From the NCBI RefSeq assembly GCF_036013525.1, contig NZ_CP107853.1, forward strand, positions 558,001-622,000: DNA of 64,000 nt, given 5' to 3'. Under the pieces are notes generated by a model that worked only from the letters and a program-made list of their open reading frames with translations, was not told the DNA's origin and did not search any database. The stretch comes from Nonomuraea sp. NBC_00507. Its GTDB lineage: Bacteria; Actinomycetota; Actinomycetes; Streptosporangiales; Streptosporangiaceae. The position numbers were made by a program, and so were the translations under genes. Below are positions 59,501 to 64,000 of this stretch, piece by piece. Numbering within the stretch: position 1 is the stretch's first letter; each line of letters begins with the position of its first letter.

Positions 59501-60080
59501 TGAGATTGGTGGTGACCTCGGACAGGGCGGGCGGGCCGAAGACCACGGTGCCGTTGCGGGCGAGCAGGCCCACGGCGCCGGAGTCGTAGCGGTGGTCCTC
59601 TACGCGGATGCGCCTCTTGCCGTCGACGGAGACGGTCAGCTCGGCTCCGTCCACGGTGACTTCGAGCTCGTACGTTCCTCCGGTCCGCGCTCCTGCCAGC
59701 CGCGCTGTGGCGATGGCTTGGCCGCTCGCCAGGTCGAAGAGCCGTACGCGCTCGTGGTCCAGGGCGGCCGCGTATCCGGCGGAGCCGTCCTCGGCGGCAC
59801 GGAACACCAGCGCGCCCACTCCGTACGGGGATGCGGGGGTCACCTGGGCGGTGTACGTGGCCTTGGCGGCGATCTGCTGCTCGGAGAGGGCGAGGGCGGC
59901 GCCGGTGGCCTTCCAGCCGCCGTCGGCGGTGCGGTTCCACTTGCCGGTGACGGGGAGGGGGTCGGGGATCGGGTTTCGTGCGGGGGTGTTCTTGACAAGG
60001 GCGGATGCCGGGACGGCACTCGAGAGGGGCAGCAAGGTGAGACCTCCGGCGAGCAGGAGGGTACGACGGGACACGCGCAT
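56544..60080 (-). CDS. Secreted multidomain GH32 fructan hydrolase
   Basis: A 1178-residue enzyme. The N-terminus (MRVSRRTLLLAGGLTLLPLS) is a Tat-like signal. Residues ~45-200, ~200-355 and ~355-510 are three concanavalin/LamG-like modules with recurring GTYELEV, AVYRLRI and GTYRVEV strands. The GH32 catalytic part (~515-1000) has SDPNGLVHYDGEYHLF (nucleophile Asp), FRDPK (transition-state Asp) and WECPDVF (acid/base Glu). A further module (~1030-1178) ends the protein. It probably hydrolyses levan or inulin outside the cell and supplies the neighbouring transporter. Confidence 0.95.
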   Translation of the reverse strand: MRVSRRTLLLAGGLTLLPLSSAVPASALVKNTPARNPIPDPLPVTGKWNRTADGGWKATGAALALSEQQIAAKATYTAQVTPASPYGVGALVFRAAEDGSAGYAAALDHERVRLFDLASGQAIATARLAGARTGGTYELEVTVDGAELTVSVDGKRRIRVEDHRYDSGAVGLLARNGTVVFGPPALSEVTTNLTGWTTGGGTWTATPLGWRAEAPDGGTARAIAATRAYDTAIQTDLILHDTSTVATLLVRADATGTQGYGVQVDPGQGRLRLCRIDGNVTLGTCNATIRTGAVYRLRIEAEGDELRVHWQTNFLSPDGYAPAITARDSGHASGRLGVLVSGGAASFDNIAAADLVTDVQGWTTRSGTWTLDLRGIRGDSGLRTAPFAHGDLVARADITPGGPSASAGLVLRASANGSGGYEARLDAARNTVSLIDRTSGTRVATAAAPVRRIAAGGTYRVEVRATGRRIEMYVDGVSVLKTSVSGTTGASIGIAAAHGIAYFQNVQASSTAGYFTEPYRPTYHYTQLTGSTSDPNGLVHYDGEYHLFHQDQGRWAHAVSTDLVHWQPLPIALPWNEYGHCWTGSAVVDEDDASGLFDGGSGLLAYYTSYRPDKPGGNASVRIAYSKDKGRSWQLHGGPAPAVQNPGGPDAGWTFRDPKIVRDDAHAQWVMVVSGGDHIRFFTSTDLLTWTHTSSFGYGGWVTAGVWECPDVFPLPVDGDPARVKWVLTLSTGAVRATDGSAAQYFTGDWNGTAFTPDQTAGTVLRPDSGRDYYAAMSFYGLPGGRRVWLAWTSNWDYPFSAPTGAWNGQLSIPRELTLTNTDDGVRLVQRPVPELAALRATTTTRTDLSVGPDSTDPIDGVRAVAYEIEAEITLGTAVEVGFRLREKDDQHTTVGYDAQAGQLFVDRTASGLSDFTQYFKGRTTAPMKPVDGRVTLRVFVDSSSVEAFGADGQATITSLIFPDPDAQGMSFYVKGGTAHVESLKVHRLRSAYRLVDRTTQRETPRTTGAEFRSNLGELTVTPAGHWSTDSAGRSGTFDKDSNAMSSRTATNLDLTTLIRLGSPDGVTGGALSLLWRASADGNDAYCLNIDPNLRVIRLVAKAGGVFDDGAALARVSALVRRGTTYPIRVLAEGNRIQVFLSGTRIMDVTDTKYTRGHVGLNVFGGRAAYQDTYVKEL

Positions 60081-60112
60081 GGCGGCTCCTGGGGGGTGGT
60101 GGGCTCAGACCG

Positions 60113-61624
60113 TCACGGCCACAGCGGCCGGGGGCCGTCGGTGAACGCCGGCGCCATCCGCCAAGCGTCGAAACTCTCCACGGTGACGTCGCCGTCGGCA
60201 CTGATGCCGACGCCGACGGCCTCGTCGGGGCGGGTGGGGTAGATACGGGCGGCGAGCGGCCGGCCGTTGGAGAAGATCTCCAGTGCGGAGTGGTCGACGA
60301 GGACACGCAGGTCCACCAGGCCGTCGCCACTCAGCGGCAGTTCCCCGTGACGCGGTTCGGCGTCCAGGGACGGATCGAGGCCGGACGCCTCGCGGTGCAG
60401 CCGGAGGACGCCGCCCGTGGGCAGGCGGCTCACCTCGACGACCGTGCGTTCGGCTCCGTCCGGCGTCTCGCGCACGACCAGCCGGGCCGTGGCGCCGGGC
60501 GCGAGCCGCAGGGTGATCTCGATGTCGAGCTGGTCTCCCCGCACGGAGTGCAGCCGGGTGTACGTGTTGTCCAGCGGGCCGGCGGGGACCCGTACGTGAT
60601 CTCGCCGGAGCCGGGCCAGCTCGGGTACGGGGGCCTGGACCAGCTGCCCGTCCGCGCCGAGGGTGACGACGCGTGGCAGCGACATGACACCGCACCACCC
60701 CGCCCGCGCCGTCGCCGCATCCGATCGCCCCTCCTGGAGCCAGCCGAACATGATCCGACGGCTGTGGGCGTCACGTGTGGACTGCGGAGCGTAGAAGTAG
60801 CGTCCGCCGTAGTCGAGCCGGTGGAGGGCGGTCGGAGTGAAGGTGTCGCCCTGGTAGCGGCCCGTCCAGTACAGAGGATGGTAGGTGGTGCCCTCGTCCC
60901 AGGCGGAGAAGATCAGGACGTCGGTGTCGTCGTCTATGCCGAACAGGTCGACGCACTCCCACATCGTGCCGGTCCAGTCGAGTTCGCCCCGGTTTTGCGA
61001 GGCGTCGCCGGTCAGCAGGGGGCCGACGTACCGCCACGTGCGCAGGTCGTCGGATTCGTACAGGAAGGCCGTTCCGCCGACGCCCCGAATGCCCGAGCCC
61101 ACCAGTTGCCGCCACACCTGGCCCTCCCGCCAGACGCAGTGGTCACGGAAGGCGGTGGCGTCGAGGTCGCGGGGCGGGGCGCTGATGACCGGATTGGCCG
61201 GGTCCTTGGTCCAGCGCCTCAGGTCGGCGGACCCGGTGGCCACGCACGGCAGTTCGCGGTTCCCGTGGCGGCCGGAGTAGACGAGCGTGGGCACTCCCCC
61301 GTCGTCGACGAGGACGCCGGACCAGCAGCCGTCACGGTCGGGGCCGTCGGAGCCCGGGACGAGGGCGATCGGCTCGTCGGTCCAGTGGACAAGGTCCGTG
61401 CTGGTGGCGTGGCCCCAGTGGATGCGGTGGTGGGCGGGAGCGAGCGGGTTGTACTGGTAGAAAAGGTGGTAGACGCCGTTCCAGTGGGTCAGCCCGTTGG
61501 GATCGTTGAGCCAGCCACCGGGCGAGGTGAAGTGGAAGCGGGGACGGTGGGGGTCGCGTTCGGCGCGCTCGGCCAGCCCCTCGGCGCCGGAGATGTCGGA
61601 GGGGAGGGTGAGGTCGTGGGTCAT
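60113..61624 (-). CDS. GH32 beta-fructosidase, probably cytoplasmic
   Basis: A 503-residue enzyme from ATG 61624, which overlaps the transporter ATPase stop (ATGA). WLNDPNGLTHWNGVYHLFYQ has the nucleophile Asp, ATAFRDHCVW the RDP-like motif with His in place of Pro, and MWECVDLF the acid/base Glu. The C-terminal beta-sandwich includes VDHSALEIFSNG. No signal peptide is present, so it should cleave imported sucrose-type or fructo-oligosaccharides in the cytoplasm. The RDH in place of RDP is unusual. Confidence 0.95.
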   Translation of the reverse strand: MTHDLTLPSDISGAEGLAERAERDPHRPRFHFTSPGGWLNDPNGLTHWNGVYHLFYQYNPLAPAHHRIHWGHATSTDLVHWTDEPIALVPGSDGPDRDGCWSGVLVDDGGVPTLVYSGRHGNRELPCVATGSADLRRWTKDPANPVISAPPRDLDATAFRDHCVWREGQVWRQLVGSGIRGVGGTAFLYESDDLRTWRYVGPLLTGDASQNRGELDWTGTMWECVDLFGIDDDTDVLIFSAWDEGTTYHPLYWTGRYQGDTFTPTALHRLDYGGRYFYAPQSTRDAHSRRIMFGWLQEGRSDAATARAGWCGVMSLPRVVTLGADGQLVQAPVPELARLRRDHVRVPAGPLDNTYTRLHSVRGDQLDIEITLRLAPGATARLVVRETPDGAERTVVEVSRLPTGGVLRLHREASGLDPSLDAEPRHGELPLSGDGLVDLRVLVDHSALEIFSNGRPLAARIYPTRPDEAVGVGISADGDVTVESFDAWRMAPAFTDGPRPLWP

Positions 61625-62664
61625 GCGGCGGTGGTCTCGGCTTCCTCGGTGTCGTCGGTGGCCTCGCCGGTCGGTCTGTCGGTGGTCTTGAGCACCCGGC
61701 GGGCGATGTCGGAGATAGGTGCGCGCAGGTGGCAGCGCACCCAGTGGGGATGTCCGTCGTCCTCGCCGACGACGTGCCGGACGAGCTCTGTGCGGCTGCA
61801 CGTGCCGTCGTCGCCGTACGGGCAGGACGTGGGGTTGAGGATCGCCTCGCGCAGTCGAGCGCGCTCGACCGGGTCGTAGCTCCCGGCCCGCTCGGGGTCG
61901 GGTACGGCGGACAGCAGCAGGCGGGTGTAGGGGTGGGCGGGGGCGTCCATGACGGCAAGTGCGTCACCGCCCTCGACGAGCTCGCCGGCGAACATCACCA
62001 TCGTGGTGTCCGCGAGATAGCGAGCGGAGCCCAGGTCGTGGGTGATGTACAGCATGGCGATGTCCCGTTCGTCGCGCAGACGCCGCATCAGATTGAGCAC
62101 GCCGACGCGTACGGAGACGTCCAGCATCGAGGTCGGTTCGTCGGCGAGGATCAACCGGGGCTCGACGGCGAGGGCGCGGGCGACGGCGACGCGCTGGCGC
62201 TGGCCGCCGGAGAGCTCGTGCGGGTAGGACTGCAGCATGTCCTCGGTCAGGCCGACGGTCGTCATCAGCTCCCGCAGCGCCTCCGGTATGGCGGGGCGGC
62301 CGTGCACGACGAGGGATCGAGTGAGGAAATGCTCGATGCGGTGAACGGGGTTGAGCGAGCCGAAGGGGTCCTGGAACACCATCTGTACCTTGCGGCGGTA
62401 CGCCCGAGACGCCCGCCGCCGTTCGGTGCGCAGGACGTCCTCGCCGTCCAGCAGTACTTGTCCGGCGGAGGGCTGTTCAAGGCGGGCCAGGCAGCGGGCG
62501 ATGGTGGACTTGCCACTGCCGGACTCGCCGACCAGGGCGGTGATCCGGCCGGCCGGCAGGTCGAAGGACACGTCGTTGACGGCACGGACTCGGCGCCGCG
62601 AGAAGACGGTGCCGACTTGGAAGTCCTTGCTCAGGCCGCGTACGGACAGCAGGGGCTGGGTCAT
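61621..62664 (-). CDS. ABC transporter ATP-binding protein (OppF/DppF-like)
   Basis: A 347-residue ATPase from ATG 62664. Walker A is GESGSGKST, the Q-loop lies in VFQDPFGSLNPVHRI, the signature is LSGGQRQRVAVARALA, and Walker B is LILADEPTSMLD with switch His in THDLG. A Cys-containing oligopeptide-type C-terminus (CPYGDDGTCSRTEL ... HWVRCHL) marks the OppF group. Its ATG overlaps the upstream ATPase stop. Although this family is named for peptides, members import oligosaccharides too, and the overlapping GH32 gene suggests fructo-oligosaccharides. Confidence 0.95.
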   Translation of the reverse strand: MTQPLLSVRGLSKDFQVGTVFSRRRVRAVNDVSFDLPAGRITALVGESGSGKSTIARCLARLEQPSAGQVLLDGEDVLRTERRRASRAYRRKVQMVFQDPFGSLNPVHRIEHFLTRSLVVHGRPAIPEALRELMTTVGLTEDMLQSYPHELSGGQRQRVAVARALAVEPRLILADEPTSMLDVSVRVGVLNLMRRLRDERDIAMLYITHDLGSARYLADTTMVMFAGELVEGGDALAVMDAPAHPYTRLLLSAVPDPERAGSYDPVERARLREAILNPTSCPYGDDGTCSRTELVRHVVGEDDGHPHWVRCHLRAPISDIARRVLKTTDRPTGEATDDTEEAETTAA

Positions 62665-63629
62665 CGCGGGACTCCCTGAGTGCTCTGGGCCACCCACCGG
62701 CCGGGGGCGACCTCGCGCAGGTCGGGGATGTTCATGGAGCAGTCCGAGCGGTCCTTGGGACAACGGACGTGGAAGCCGCAGCTGCCGGCGGTACGAGGGG
62801 CGTCGAAGAGGCCGGTGAGCTCCCGGCGCGGGCCGGTCAGCGGCGGAAAGGCGTTCATCAGCGCCTCGGTGTACGGGTGGAGCGGCTGGGTGAACAGATC
62901 CTTGGCGTCGGCGAGTTCGACGATTCGTCCGCCGTACATCACGCCCATGCGGTCGGACAGCTCGACCATCAGGGACATGTCGTGGGTGATGAAGAGGATG
63001 GAGAAGCCCAGCTCGTGCTGGAGGTCGCGGATCTGCGCCATGATCTCCTGCTGGACGACGACGTCGAGTGCGGTGGTCGGCTCGTCCATGATCAGCAGCC
63101 GGGGCCGGAGCGCGACGGCCATGGCGATGACCACGCGCTGGCGCATACCGCCGGAGAGCTGGTGCGGGTAGGCCCTGAGTCGGCCGGGGTCGATGCCCAC
63201 CAGGTGGAGCAGCTCGCCCGCTCTCTCCCGCGCCAGTCGCTTCTTCAGCTTCTCGTGAGTGGTGAAGATGTCGCCGATCTGCTCGCCGATGGTGAGGACG
63301 GGGTTGAGCGAGTTCATCGCCGATTGGAAGACCATGGCGATCTCCCGCCACCGGAATGCGCGCAGCTCCCGCTCGTCCAGGGCCAGGACGTCCCGGCCCT
63401 GGAAGTGGACACTGCCCGCGGTGATCTCCGCCGGGGGCTTCAGCAGCCGCATCACCGCGTTGGCGATGGTCGACTTGCCGCAGCCCGACTCCCCGGCCAG
63501 CCCGAAGACCTCTCCGGGGCCGATGGAGAAGGAGACGTCGTCGGCGCCCAGGACGGTGCGTGCGTCACTGCGGTATTCGACGCGGAGGCCGCGGACGTCG
63601 AGGACGGGTGCGTCGTGTACGGAATCCAT
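62661..63629 (-). CDS. ABC transporter ATP-binding protein (OppD/DppD-like)
   Basis: A 322-residue ATPase. Walker A is GESGCGKST, the Q-loop lies in [19 protein letters not shown], the signature is [14 protein letters not shown], Walker B is [16 protein letters not shown], and the H-loop is THDMSLM. The C-terminal [17 protein letters not shown] is the Cys motif of the OppD group. The start lies three bases after the permease gene. It pairs with the OppF-like ATPase as the heterodimeric motor. Confidence 0.95.
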   Translation of the reverse strand: MDSVHDAPVLDVRGLRVEYRSDARTVLGADDVSFSIGPGEVFGLAGESGCGKSTIANAVMRLLKPPAEITAGSVHFQGRDVLALDERELRAFRWREIAMVFQSAMNSLNPVLTIGEQIGDIFTTHEKLKKRLARERAGELLHLVGIDPGRLRAYPHQLSGGMRQRVVIAMAVALRPRLLIMDEPTTALDVVVQQEIMAQIRDLQHELGFSILFITHDMSLMVELSDRMGVMYGGRIVELADAKDLFTQPLHPYTEALMNAFPPLTGPRRELTGLFDAPRTAGSCGFHVRCPKDRSDCSMNIPDLREVAPGRWVAQSTQGVPR

Positions 63630-63632
63630 GGC

Positions 63633-64000
63633 TCAGCCCTTCCTCTCGGCGGAGCGCCGCTTGGCGGACCGGGCCCGCAGCCTCGGGTTGGTGATCTCGT
63701 CGACCGCGTAGTTGACCAACGCCAGCGCGAAGGCGACGAGCGCGATGCACAGCCCGGAGGGGACGAAGGCCCACCACGCGCCGGTCATCAAGGCGCCGTC
63801 GGTGCCGGCCCAGTACAGGTTCGTGCCCCAGCTGACGACGCTGCTGTCCCCGAGACCCAAGAACTCCAGACCCGCCTGACCGCCGATGCCGAAGATCACG
63901 CAGCCGAGCAGCGTGGTCATCACCACGGACGCCATGTTGGGCAGGATCTCGCGGAACATGATGCGCAGCGGACGCTCTCCCGTGACGACGGCCGCGGCCA
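63633..64000 (-). CDS. ABC transporter permease (OppC/DppC-like), 5' end outside window
   Basis: The C-terminal ~120 residues of a permease. The EAA-type coupling loop is at ILPNMASVVMTTLLG, then GGQAGLEFLGLGDSSVVSWG and a last TM helix WWAFVPSGLCIALVAFALAL followed by VNYAVDEITNPRLRA, all typical of DppC. The frame remains open to the window edge. It lies directly upstream of both ATPase genes in one operon; the other permease and the binding protein should lie beyond. Confidence 0.93.
   Translation of the reverse strand, partial: AAAVVTGERPLRIMFREILPNMASVVMTTLLGCVIFGIGGQAGLEFLGLGDSSVVSWGTNLYWAGTDGALMTGAWWAFVPSGLCIALVAFALALVNYAVDEITNPRLRARSAKRRSAERKG

Noticed and set aside
58051-60330. A 759-codon open frame within the GH32 gene, same strand
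   Set aside because: Arg/Pro-rich out-of-frame reading of the GH32 sequence, common in high-GC DNA.
1-64000. CRISPR array, rRNA genes or replication origin
   Set aside because: No regularly spaced repeat-spacer units, no rRNA-like sequence and no DnaA-box cluster or replication genes were seen.

Overview
The window is high-GC DNA (mostly G/C at third codon positions, many GTG starts, ATGA-type overlaps). Its gene families point to an actinobacterium: CebR-like LacI regulators, MmyB-type XRE regulators, DUF6461, RsbW-like ATPases, F420 enzymes and an actinobacterial c-di-AMP riboswitch upstream of an NlpC/P60 gene. A filamentous member of the Streptosporangiales is my best guess, but this is inference from gene style, not from a marker gene. 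There is no rRNA gene, complete tRNA gene or CRISPR array.

Both ends are intact sugar-utilisation regions. Bases 1-3433 hold the end of a GH1 beta-glucosidase, a LacI regulator and an aldo/keto reductase in one overlapping operon, then a second LacI regulator with two CebR-type operators. Bases 56544-64000 (minus strand) hold an oligopeptide-type ABC transporter (permease, two ATPases) overlapping a GH32 beta-fructosidase, followed by a 1178-residue secreted multidomain GH32 enzyme. Together they look like a fructan or sucrose-oligomer uptake and hydrolysis locus.

The 53 kb between them is accessory DNA in small modules. From 4 to 14 kb: TPR and DUF6461 proteins, a two-component system, a paired SMR exporter with a MarR regulator, and a divergent pair of proteins that share a C-terminal domain. 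From 14 to 20 kb: a TetR regulator and a five-gene operon of hydrolases and oxidoreductases. From 20 to 33 kb: a beta-lactamase-like hydrolase with its own regulator, a serine recombinase beside an NRPS fragment, XRE/SDR modules, a cupin/zinc-ribbon/ABM operon, and a flavocytochrome reductase with MarR control. From 33 to 43 kb: two more XRE/dehydrogenase modules, an XRE-ImmA gene with an in-frame TGA next to a broken PIN gene, RsbW-like ATPases and small membrane proteins. From 43 to 56 kb: secreted proteins, the riboswitch-controlled NlpC/P60 hydrolase, a BASS transporter, an ArsR/membrane-protein pair, a broken integrase, and an SDR plus F420 cassette.

Two features tie the accessory region together. 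First, the 3' half of a tRNA-Tyr gene plus its terminator occurs four times in the same orientation (about 20.1, 32.1, 41.2 and 56.3 kb), as expected of attachment-site scars from serial integration. Second, gene fragments are dense: sulfotransferase, VOC, NRPS, Tn3, IS630, IS256, integrase, WYL, MFS, OYE, TPR, LLM and SDR pieces. I read the middle of the window as an eroding, repeatedly reinserted genomic island whose intact parts are mostly regulator-plus-enzyme cassettes.
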